Positions 25,590 through 32,491 of a DNA stretch of 46,051 nucleotides are shown piece after piece. Each line of letters begins with the position of its first letter. Positions within the stretch are counted from its first letter, which is position 1. The stretch is from Curvibacter sp. (GTDB taxonomy: Bacteria > Pseudomonadota > Gammaproteobacteria > Burkholderiales > Burkholderiaceae_C): NCBI GenBank assembly GCA_003987795.1, contig RXJO01000185.1, positions 1-46,051 on the forward strand, read 5' to 3'. A program made the position numbers and the translations under genes. The notes under the pieces were generated by a model that searched no databases, was not told the DNA's origin, and worked only from the letters and a program-made list of their open reading frames with translations.

Positions 25590-25653
25590 TCCGGCACAGG
25601 CCTGCCGAAGCCATTACGATCCGGTGTTGATCCATTTCCACCGAGAGACCCCC

Positions 25654-27366
25654 ATGGCTGAGCAGCAGATCGCTGGACATTTGTTGGTTGAGTGCCTGAT
25701 CGCCCAAGGCGTTGACACCGCGTTCGGTGTCCCCGGCGAAAGCTATCTGGCGGTCCTGGATGGCTTTCACCGCCACCGCGACCGCATCCGTTTCATCACC
25801 TGTCGCCAGGAGGGCGGTGCCGCCTTCATGGCCGAGGCCGCCGGCAAGCTCACAGGTCGCCCCGGGGTCTGCCTGGTCACCCGCGGTCCCGGTGCGACCA
25901 ACGCCTCGATCGGCGTGCACACCGCGTTCCAGGATTCGACGCCCATGGTCTTGCTGGTCGGCGATGTGGGCAGCGATTTCCGTGATCGCGAGGCCTTCCA
26001 GGAGATCGATTTCCAAAGCTTCTTCGGACCCAGCACCAAGGGCATGGCCAAGCGGGTCGAGCGCATCGATGATGCCCGTCGCATCCCCGAGTACATCGCC
26101 CGCGCCTTCGCCACCGCCATGAACGGGAGGCCCGGTCCGGTGGTGCTGGTGCTGCCCGAGGACATGCTGACCCAGACCGTCAGCGCCACGCCTTTGCCGC
26201 GGGTCGACGCGGTGCAGGCCTGGAGCGATCCGGGCTCGCTGCGCGAGCTGCGAAGCCTGCTGCTGCAATCGCAAAAGCCCTTTGTGATCGCCGGCGGCGG
26301 GGGCTGGACGCCGCAGGCCGCCCAGGCCTTGCAGCGCTTTGCCGAGAACTGGCAATTGCCGGTGGGCAATGCCTTCCGCTTCCAGGACACCTTCGACAAC
26401 CACCATCCGCTGTACGCCGGCGATGTGGGCATCGGCATCAACCCGCGGCTGGCCGCGCGCATCCGCGAGGCCGATCTGGTGATCGCCATTGGCCCGCGCC
26501 TGGGCGAGATGACCACCGGCGGCTACACCTTGCTCGAGGCCCCGCGCCCGCGCCAGAAGCTGGTGCACATCCACGCCAGCGCCGAAGAACTCAACCGGGT
26601 CTACCAGGCTGATCTGGTCATCAACGCGACCATGAATGCGGCCGCCCGCAGCCTGGAGGTGCTCACCGCGCCCGTCAGCCTGCCCTGGACCGACTGGACC
26701 GCCGCGGCCCACGCCGACTACGAGGCCAATCTCCAACCCCAGGCCCTGCCAGGGCTGGACACGGCACTGCCCGGGGCCATCGACATGCCCGCCGTGGTGG
26801 CCGTGCTGCAGAAGCACCTGCCGGTCGACGCGGTGCTCACCAATGGCGCAGGCAACTTTGCCAGCTGGGTGCACCGCTACTTCCGGCACTTCGGCCTGGC
26901 CCGGGGCCACAAGACGCAGCTGGCGCCCACGGTCGGTGCCATGGGCTACGGTGTGCCGGCCGGCATCGCGGCCAACCTGCTCACGGGCCGGGTGGCCTTC
27001 ACCATCGCGGGCGACGGCGACTTCCTCATGAACGGGCAGGAACTGGCCACGGCCAGCCAGCACGGGGGCAAGAGCATCATCGTGCTGCTCAACAACGGCA
27101 TGTACGGCACCATCCGCATGCACCAGGAGCGCGAATACCCCGAGCACATCAGCGGCTCGGCCCTCAGCAACCCCGACTTCTGCGCCCTGGCCCGGGCCTA
27201 TGGCTACATGGCCGAGCAGGTCACGCGCACCGAAGATTTCGAAGCCGCGTTGCTGCGCGCCCTGGCCAGCGAGCGCGGCACGGTGATCGAGATCCCGCTC
27301 AGCCCCGAGGTCATCACCACACGCAGCACCCTGAGCGCGATCCGCGATGCGGCGCTGAAACGTTGA
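25654..27366 (+). CDS. Thiamine diphosphate-dependent enzyme, acetolactate synthase-like
   Basis: A 570-residue ThDP enzyme with the three-domain order of acetolactate synthase and benzoylformate decarboxylase: an N-terminal pyrimidine-binding domain with GVPGESYLAVLDG and the catalytic glutamate E53 (CRQEGGAAFMAE), a central domain (about 190-330, VIAGGGGWTPQAAQ), and a C-terminal cofactor domain with GDGDFLMNGQE through VLLNNGMYG (the GDG...NN motif). No regulatory small subunit is adjacent, so it is probably not the anabolic IlvBN enzyme. It would act on a 2-oxo acid, and the neighbouring FMN enzyme could supply one. The ATG at 25654 is about 65 bases after the upstream stop. Confidence 0.9.
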   Translation: MAEQQIAGHLLVECLIAQGVDTAFGVPGESYLAVLDGFHRHRDRIRFITCRQEGGAAFMAEAAGKLTGRPGVCLVTRGPGATNASIGVHTAFQDSTPMVLLVGDVGSDFRDREAFQEIDFQSFFGPSTKGMAKRVERIDDARRIPEYIARAFATAMNGRPGPVVLVLPEDMLTQTVSATPLPRVDAVQAWSDPGSLRELRSLLLQSQKPFVIAGGGGWTPQAAQALQRFAENWQLPVGNAFRFQDTFDNHHPLYAGDVGIGINPRLAARIREADLVIAIGPRLGEMTTGGYTLLEAPRPRQKLVHIHASAEELNRVYQADLVINATMNAAARSLEVLTAPVSLPWTDWTAAAHADYEANLQPQALPGLDTALPGAIDMPAVVAVLQKHLPVDAVLTNGAGNFASWVHRYFRHFGLARGHKTQLAPTVGAMGYGVPAGIAANLLTGRVAFTIAGDGDFLMNGQELATASQHGGKSIIVLLNNGMYGTIRMHQEREYPEHISGSALSNPDFCALARAYGYMAEQVTRTEDFEAALLRALASERGTVIEIPLSPEVITTRSTLSAIRDAALKR

Positions 27367-27394
27367 CGCGCTGATGTGCCCCCTGGGGCTCGGT

Positions 27395-27423
27395 TTGACC
27401 TTGCGTACATTTTGACGTACGCT
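27395..27423 (+). promoter_or_regulatory. Promoter and operator of the yefM-yoeB pair
   Basis: TTGACC (27395-27400) and TACGCT (27418-27423) are 17 bases apart and make a plausible sigma-70 promoter. An inverted repeat GCGTAC (27403-27408) / GTACGC (27417-27422) overlaps the spacer and -10, the expected place for repression by the antitoxin complex. Confidence 0.6.
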
Positions 27424-27442
27424 TTTGAGCAAGGAGCCCGCC

Positions 27443-27685
27443 ATGGTCACACTCACCGCCAGCGAAGCACGCGCCAATCTGTACCGCCTCATGGACCAGG
27501 CGGCCGAGTCGCATCAGCCCATCACCATCTCCGGCAAGCGCCATGATGCGGTGCTGGTGTCGGCCGAGGATTGGCAGGCCATTCAGGAGACGCTCTACCT
27601 GCTGTCGGTGCCCGGCATGCGTGAGTCGATTCGAGAGGGCATGGCTACCCCGGTTGAATCCTGTGCTCAGGAGCTGGACTGGTGA
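27443..27685 (+). CDS. yefM: YefM/Phd-family antitoxin
   Basis: An 80-residue antitoxin. The N-terminal Phd/YefM DNA-binding fold is seen in MVTLTASEARANLYRLMDQAAESHQPITISGKRHDAVLVS, followed by an acidic, probably disordered tail (SIREGMATPVESCAQELDW) that should wrap the toxin. AAGGAG precedes the ATG. It neutralises the downstream YoeB toxin and represses its own promoter through the repeat overlapping the -10. The stop overlaps the toxin start (GTGA). Confidence 0.93.
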   Translation: MVTLTASEARANLYRLMDQAAESHQPITISGKRHDAVLVSAEDWQAIQETLYLLSVPGMRESIREGMATPVESCAQELDW

Positions 27686-27945
27686 GCTGGCAGGTCGTCT
27701 ACACCCGGCATGCCCAGAAAGACGCTCAGAAGTTGGTCACCAGTGGCCTCAAAGGCAAGGCCCAGGAACTGCTGGCCATCTTGTGCGAGAACCCGTTTCA
27801 GAATCCGCCGCCCTACGAGAAACTGATGGGCGACCTCACGGGCGCTTACTCGCGTCGCATCAACATCCAGCACCGTCTGGTCTACCAGGTGCAGCAGGAG
27901 CAGGGCGTGGTCAAAGTGCTTCGCATGTGGTCGCACTATGAGTGA
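27682..27945 (+). CDS. yoeB: YoeB-family mRNA interferase toxin
   Basis: An 87-residue RelE/YoeB-superfamily ribosome-dependent endonuclease. The catalytic residues are present at E46 (PYEKL), R65 (QHRLVYQV) and the C-terminal H85-Y86 (MWSHYE), matching E. coli E46, R65, H83 and Y84. It starts with GTG overlapping the antitoxin stop, so translation is coupled and antitoxin is made first. It looks intact. The pair sits between the iron operon and a convergent hydrolase gene, with no sign of a larger mobile element. Confidence 0.94.
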   Translation: MSWQVVYTRHAQKDAQKLVTSGLKGKAQELLAILCENPFQNPPPYEKLMGDLTGAYSRRINIQHRLVYQVQQEQGVVKVLRMWSHYE

Positions 27946-27957
27946 GCGGGTTGTGTT

Positions 27958-27982
27958 GGCCTTGGCGGAGGTCCCCAAGGCC
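27958..27982. terminator. Hairpin between convergent yoeB and metal-dependent hydrolase genes
   Basis: GGCCTTGG (27958-27965) pairs perfectly with CCAAGGCC (27975-27982) around nine bases. It lies in the 42-base convergent gap and may terminate both transcripts, but neither strand has a T-tract. Confidence 0.5.
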
Positions 27983-27987
27983 TGAGC

Positions 27988-29040
27988 TCACGCCACCCCC
28001 GTCCACCAGCCCTGTGACAGCGCCGGGGCCCGCAGGTCCAGGCGCTCGCCCATCTGCGGCGCCACCAGCGGCACGCCGGCCTGCCTGGCCAGGCCGGCGA
28101 TGCGGTCAAAGGGCTCGTGCCAGGGGTGCAGGGCCAGGTCGAAGGTACCGTTGTGGATGGGCATCAGGTGCCGCGCCCGCACATCCAGGTGGGCCTGCAG
28201 GCTTTGCTCGGGCTGCATGTGCACATCGGGCCAGTCGGCGTTGTAGGCACCGGTCTCCATCAGGCTGATGTCGAAGGGCCCGAAGCGTTCACCAATGGCT
28301 TGGAAGCCTTTGAAGTACCCCGTGTCGCCGCTGAAGAACACCCGCAGATCGTCCTGGATCAGCACCCAGGAGGCCCACAGCGTGTGGTTGCCGTCGTTCA
28401 GGCTGCGGCCCGAGAAATGCTGGGCCGGCGTGGCCACCAGGCGCAGGCCCTGCACCTGGGTCTCCTGCCACCAGTCCAGCTGTTGCACTTTGGCGGCGGG
28501 CACGCCCCAGGCGATCAGGCGGTCGCCCACGCCGAGTGGCGTCACAAAGTGGGCCACCTTGGGGGCCAGTTGCTCGATGGCCGCGCGATCCAGGTGGTCG
28601 TAGTGGTCATGTGACAGCAGCACGCCGGTGATCTCGGGCAGCTCTTCGATGCGCAGGGGCGGCGCATGGAAACGCTTGGGGCCCATGAAGGTGAAAGGCG
28701 AGGCGCGCTCGGAAAACACGGGGTCGGTCAGCCAGAAGTGCTGTCCCAGCTTCAACAGCATCGTGGAGTGTCCCAGCCGCCACAGGCTCATGTCGGGCGC
28801 GGCCAGCAGGTCCGCCCGGCTCAGCGCTTGCACCGGGATGGGCTGCGCCGGCACCGTGCTGGCCGGCTTGCCGAACAGGAAGCGCCACATCACGCTGAGG
28901 GTCTTGAGGGCCCCCATGGCGTGGCGTGGGGCCGCATTGCGGAACTTGCCGTTGCGCCATTGGGGCGAGTTGGCGTAAGCGGCTTCATCAGCCGCGGCAG
29001 GGCGGGCGAAGGGGCGGACACACAGGCGGGTCGAGCTCAT
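27988..29040 (-). CDS. Metallo-beta-lactamase-fold hydrolase (NAPE-PLD/UlaG-like)
   Basis: A 350-residue MBL-fold protein. The metal motif SHDHYDHLD (HxHxDH), the later ATPAQHFSGRS histidine and FFSGDTGYF aspartate, and the final HNGTFDLALHPWHEP histidine are all present. FWLTDPVFSERASPF at the N-terminal side is typical of the NAPE-phospholipase D-like subgroup. It may hydrolyse a phosphodiester or act on membrane lipid; the substrate is unknown. I chose the ATG at 29040; 28 further in-frame residues upstream look non-coding. It is 16 bases downstream of the LysR gene on the same strand. Confidence 0.9.
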   Translation of the reverse strand: MSSTRLCVRPFARPAAADEAAYANSPQWRNGKFRNAAPRHAMGALKTLSVMWRFLFGKPASTVPAQPIPVQALSRADLLAAPDMSLWRLGHSTMLLKLGQHFWLTDPVFSERASPFTFMGPKRFHAPPLRIEELPEITGVLLSHDHYDHLDRAAIEQLAPKVAHFVTPLGVGDRLIAWGVPAAKVQQLDWWQETQVQGLRLVATPAQHFSGRSLNDGNHTLWASWVLIQDDLRVFFSGDTGYFKGFQAIGERFGPFDISLMETGAYNADWPDVHMQPEQSLQAHLDVRARHLMPIHNGTFDLALHPWHEPFDRIAGLARQAGVPLVAPQMGERLDLRAPALSQGWWTGVA

Positions 29041-29056
29041 GTCGGGGGTTTCCGGT

Positions 29057-29983
29057 TCAGGAGGGCAGGGCCTGGCCCTGCAGCAGGGGTTGGCTGGCAA
29101 ACAATTCGGCGGCCCAGTCGACAAAGGCGCGCACCTTGGCGCTCAGGTGCCGGTTGGGTGGGTACACCACATAGACCGGCAGCAGCGGGTGGCTCCAATC
29201 GGCCAGCAGGCGCTTCAGTTCACCGCTGGCCAGGTAGGGCCGGGCCTGGAAGGTGGTGATCTGTCCGATGCCCAGACCCTGCAGCAGGGCCTCGGTGTAG
29301 GCGTTCGACTCGTTCACGCTGATGCGGTAGGGCCCGGGGATTTCGATCACCTCGTCGCCCTGGTGGAACTCCAGCGGGTACTGGCGGCTGGTGTGGGCGC
29401 CGAAGTAGGTCACCACGGTGTGCTCGCGCTCGATGTCCAGCGGGTGCTCGGGCAGGCGCCGGCGCTGCAGGTAGCTGGGGGCAGCCACCGTGATGAACTC
29501 GAGATTGCCGATGCGCCGCGCGACCAGCGATTGCTCGATCAGGGTGCCGCCGCGGATCACGCAGTCCACGTTGTCCGAGATCATGTCCACGATGCGGTCG
29601 CTCACGCCCAGGTCGAGCTGGATGTCGGGGTAGCGCTCCTGGAAGCGGGCGAGGTTCGGGATGATCAGCAGCCGCGCAATCGTGCTGCCCACGTCCACAC
29701 GCAGGCGCCCGCGCGGGTTGGCTCGCGCCTGGCTCATGCTGGCCTCGATGTCGTCGAGCTCGGCCAGCAGGCGCACGGTGCGCTCGTAGTAGGCGGCGCC
29801 GTCGGCCGTCACCGTGACCCGGCGCGTCGTGCGGTTGAGCAATTGCACGCGCAAGCGCGCCTCCAGGGCCTGGATGTGCTTGGTCACGGTGGCCTTGGGC
29901 AGGTTCAATGAATCGGCCGCGCGCGTGAAGGTGCCGGCTTCCACCACGCGGGTGAATATGCGCATGGCCTGGATCTGGTCCAT
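29057..29983 (-). CDS. ceoR: LysR-family regulator of the adjacent efflux operon (CeoR-like)
   Basis: A 308-residue LysR regulator. The N-terminal winged helix-turn-helix is MDQIQAMRIFTRVVEAGTFTRAADSLNLPKATVTKHIQALEARL, followed by a linker helix and two-part inducer domain (GRLRVDVGSTIARLLIIPNL onward). AGGAG precedes the ATG at 29983. It is divergent from llpE-ceoA-ceoB-opcM with a strong dyad in the gap, which strongly suggests it controls that operon, as CeoR/BpeT do in Burkholderia. The gene symbol is given by context and is provisional. Confidence 0.88.
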   Translation of the reverse strand: MDQIQAMRIFTRVVEAGTFTRAADSLNLPKATVTKHIQALEARLRVQLLNRTTRRVTVTADGAAYYERTVRLLAELDDIEASMSQARANPRGRLRVDVGSTIARLLIIPNLARFQERYPDIQLDLGVSDRIVDMISDNVDCVIRGGTLIEQSLVARRIGNLEFITVAAPSYLQRRRLPEHPLDIEREHTVVTYFGAHTSRQYPLEFHQGDEVIEIPGPYRISVNESNAYTEALLQGLGIGQITTFQARPYLASGELKRLLADWSHPLLPVYVVYPPNRHLSAKVRAFVDWAAELFASQPLLQGQALPS

Positions 29984-30062
29984 GGGCTCTCCTGTTGTTG
30001 TGCCCGATCGGGGCTGGCACAAATTCTCACATGATGGGCGGTCGGCATTGTTGGGCGTTTGG

Positions 30063-30090
30063 AAACACTGCTGTGGCGAAGCAGGTGTTT
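30063..30090. promoter_or_regulatory. Dyad operator in the LysR/llpE gap
   Basis: AAACACTGCT (30063-30072) and AGCAGGTGTTT (30080-30090) form an inverted repeat, 10 of 11 positions with one extra base, separated by seven bases. It lies 62 bases before llpE and 79 bases from the LysR start, a typical LysR activation site. Confidence 0.65.
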
Positions 30091-30151
30091 ATGGCGCCGC
30101 GATCTGCCACTAAAGTCGCACCATCCCATCTTGTTGCGAGCCTTGTCCACC

Positions 30152-31018
30152 ATGCCCAGCACCCCTGAAACCGAAGCGCCACGCGCTGCCGCAGGCACGT
30201 CGCCGCACCCTCCCTGCACCGACAGCCAGGTCGACCTGCCCGGCGGCAAAAGTGTGGCGGTTCGCGTCTACGGGCGCAAGACGCCGGGCGCCGCCAAGCC
30301 TCTGGTGGTGCACTTCCATGGCGGTGCCTTTGTCTCGGGTGACCTGGACAACGGCTGCACCGTGTCGCAATTGTTGTTGGGCGCGGGCGCGGTGGTCGTT
30401 TCGGTGGCCTACCCGCTGGCGCCGCAGCACCCCTTCCCCAACGCCGCCGAGGCCGGTTACGAGGTGCTCAAATGGGCGTTCCGCCAGCGCACCCGGCTGG
30501 CCGGGCAGGGTGCTTTGGTTTACCTGGCGGGTGAAGAGGCCGGTGGCAATGTGGCCGCGGCCGTGAGCCTGATGGCACGCGACCAGGCCCACCCGCCGCT
30601 GGCCGGGCAGATCCTGTTGTCACCCATGCTCGACCCCTGCGTGGGCACGGCCTCGCTGCGCCAGGCCACCGGCAGCGCCACCTGCTGCAAATGGGTCGAG
30701 GGTTGGCTGAGCTATTTGCGCAGCCCGCGCGATGCCGAGCACCCCTATGCCGTGCCGGCGGGTTCGATGCGCCTGCAAGGCCTGCCGCCAGCACTGGTGC
30801 TGGTCGGCCCGGACGATCCCATGCGCGATGAGGCCATGGCTTACGTCGCCCGCCTGCAGGCGGCGGGCCTGCAGGCCCGGGGCGAGGTGCTGAGCGCGGC
30901 CCAGCACTGGCCCGATGCTCTTTTGAGCCCCCAGGCCGAGGCCTGCCCCTGCGCTGGCGCGGTGCAGGCGCAGTTCCAGCGCTTCTTTGAAGACACCCGC
31001 GAACTGGTGCCTTCCTAG
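30152..31018 (+). CDS. llpE: LlpE-like alpha/beta hydrolase homologue lacking the serine nucleophile
   Basis: A 288-residue protein of the hormone-sensitive-lipase branch of alpha/beta hydrolases. The oxyanion motif HGG is at 56-58 (VVHFHGGAF), and the acid and base candidates D226 and H252 are present. The nucleophile elbow, normally G-D-S-A-G-G, reads GEEAGGN (127-133), so the catalytic serine is Glu129. It probably cannot act as a normal esterase and may be a binding or scaffolding protein. In Burkholderia the lipase-like llpE gene precedes ceoAB-opcM, the same order as here. An intrinsic terminator follows it before ceoA. Confidence 0.88.
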   Translation: MPSTPETEAPRAAAGTSPHPPCTDSQVDLPGGKSVAVRVYGRKTPGAAKPLVVHFHGGAFVSGDLDNGCTVSQLLLGAGAVVVSVAYPLAPQHPFPNAAEAGYEVLKWAFRQRTRLAGQGALVYLAGEEAGGNVAAAVSLMARDQAHPPLAGQILLSPMLDPCVGTASLRQATGSATCCKWVEGWLSYLRSPRDAEHPYAVPAGSMRLQGLPPALVLVGPDDPMRDEAMAYVARLQAAGLQARGEVLSAAQHWPDALLSPQAEACPCAGAVQAQFQRFFEDTRELVPS

Positions 31019-31062
31019 CCATCGCTGCGGTCGTTCCCCACGGCCTTGATCTTGTCTTGTTG

Positions 31063-31084
31063 ATCACCGGCTGAGGTCGGTGAT
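31063..31084 (+). other. Stem-loop in the llpE-ceoA gap
   Basis: ATCACCG (31063-31069) and CGGTGAT (31078-31084) form a perfect 7-bp stem with an eight-base loop immediately upstream of the terminator hairpin. Confidence 0.55.
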
Positions 31085-31085
31085 G

Positions 31086-31108
31086 CGGGCATCGCTTGCC
31101 CGATTTTT
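31086..31108 (+). terminator. Intrinsic terminator between llpE and ceoA
   Basis: CGGGCA (31086-31091) pairs perfectly with TGCCCG (31097-31102) around TCGCT and is followed by ATTTTT. It lies 68 bases after the llpE stop inside the predicted efflux operon, so it should reduce or condition expression of ceoAB-opcM. Confidence 0.75.
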
Positions 31109-31136
31109 CTGTTGTCACTTCGAGTGCTTGTGCCTG

Positions 31137-31162
31137 CCGGCCCGCGTGGTCTGCCGGGCCGG
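31137..31162 (+). other. GC-rich stem-loop in the ceoA leader
   Basis: CCGGCCCG (31137-31144) and CGGGCCGG (31155-31162) form a perfect 8-bp stem with a ten-base loop, 35 bases before the ceoA start. A TTTTTT run follows only 13 bases later, so it is not a standard terminator; it may structure the ceoA leader. Confidence 0.55.
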
Positions 31163-31197
31163 GCTGCGTCACGTCTTTTTTGTCTTGGAGGATTGCC

Positions 31198-32460
31198 ATG
31201 AGCCCCACCCCTGAATCCCAACCCGCACCCGCCACCCAGACTCCAGCAGCCGTCGCATCGCGGCGCCCGCTGTGGCTGTCGGCGGTGGCCCTGGCCGTGC
31301 TGGCCACCACGGGCGCGGCCTTTCTGGGCCTGCCCAACTCACATGCCGATGCGCCGACCGAGCAGGCCCCGGCGGCCACCCCGGTTTCAGTGGCCACGGT
31401 GGCCGAGCAGCCGATCGCCCTGTGGGACGAGTTCTCGGGCCGGCTCGAGGCCGTGCAGCGTGTGGACCTGCGCCCCCGCGTGGCCGGTGCGGTGCAGACC
31501 GTGCATTTCCGCGAAGGCTCGCTGGTACAGGCCGGTGACCTGCTGTTCAGCCTGGACCCGGCACCCTTTGCCGCCGAGGTGGACCGGGCTCAGGCTCAGG
31601 TGGCCGCAGCCCAGGCCCGCGTGGCCTACAGCCAGAGCGAGCTCGAGCGCGCGACCCGCCTGTGGGAGGAGCGCGCCATCGCCCAGCGCGAGCTCGACGA
31701 ACGCCAGAACGCCCAGCGCGAGGCCGATGCCAACCTGCGGGCCGCCCAGGCCGCGCTGCAGAGCGCGCGGCTGAACCTGGGTTATGCCCAGGTGCGTGCC
31801 CCCATCAGCGGGCGCATCGGGCGCATCGAGGTCACGGCCGGCAACCTGGTGGCCGCCGGTGCTGGCGCCCCGGTGCTCACCACCCTGGTTTCGGTGAATC
31901 CGATCTATGCGAGTTTCGAGGCCGACGAGCAGTTGATCGCCCAGGCCCTGCAAGGGCTGGGCAGCGGCCAGAGCGCGCGCGCCCGCATCGAGCGCATCCC
32001 TGTGCAGATGGGCACGGCCGAAGGGGGCAGCACGCCCTACAGCGGCCACCTGCAACTGGTGGACAACCAGGTCGACGTGCGCAGCGGCACGGTGCGGGTG
32101 CGCGCGGTGTTCGACAACCCCGATGGCCGCCTGATGCCGGGCCAGTTCGCCCGCCTGCGCATGGGCCAGGCCCAGACCCGGCCGGCCTTGCTGGTGCATG
32201 AACGCGCCGTGGGCACCGACCAGAGCAAGAAGTTCGTGCTGGTGGTGGGCGCTGACCACAAGGCCGAGTACCGCGAGGTGACGCTGGGTGCGCCGGTCGA
32301 CGGCCTGCGTGTCGTCAAGAGCGGCCTCAAGGCAGGTGAGCAGGTGGTCGTCAACGGCCTGCAGCACATCCGCCCCGGCGCCCTGGTCAGCCCCCAGACC
32401 GTCCCCATGAAGCCAGAGACGGCCGCTGCCCCGGCGGCACCTGTCACGCCGGCGGCCTGA
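31198..32460 (+). CDS. ceoA: RND efflux periplasmic adaptor (CeoA/MexE family)
   Basis: A 420-residue membrane-fusion protein. A single N-terminal hydrophobic segment (PLWLSAVALAVLATTGAAFLG) anchors it. The order is barrel-sandwich half (DEFSGRLEAVQRVDLRPRVAGAVQTVHFREGSLVQAGDLLF), alpha-helical hairpin (about 100-170, AQAQVAAAQARVAYSQSELERA), second lipoyl half (YAQVRAPISGRIGRIEVTAGNLV) and beta-barrel with PGQFARLRMG. No lipobox is clear. GGAGG lies eight bases before the ATG. It links the RND pump CeoB to the outer-membrane channel OpcM. Confidence 0.95.
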   Translation: MSPTPESQPAPATQTPAAVASRRPLWLSAVALAVLATTGAAFLGLPNSHADAPTEQAPAATPVSVATVAEQPIALWDEFSGRLEAVQRVDLRPRVAGAVQTVHFREGSLVQAGDLLFSLDPAPFAAEVDRAQAQVAAAQARVAYSQSELERATRLWEERAIAQRELDERQNAQREADANLRAAQAALQSARLNLGYAQVRAPISGRIGRIEVTAGNLVAAGAGAPVLTTLVSVNPIYASFEADEQLIAQALQGLGSGQSARARIERIPVQMGTAEGGSTPYSGHLQLVDNQVDVRSGTVRVRAVFDNPDGRLMPGQFARLRMGQAQTRPALLVHERAVGTDQSKKFVLVVGADHKAEYREVTLGAPVDGLRVVKSGLKAGEQVVVNGLQHIRPGALVSPQTVPMKPETAAAPAAPVTPAA

Positions 32461-32491
32461 AGCAGGCCCGCCGCGACACGAGATCGAAGTC

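Noticed and set aside
27443-27945. Toxin-antitoxin pair as part of a larger mobile island
   Set aside because: No integrase, transposase, tRNA or direct repeats are visible nearby and base composition matches the surroundings.
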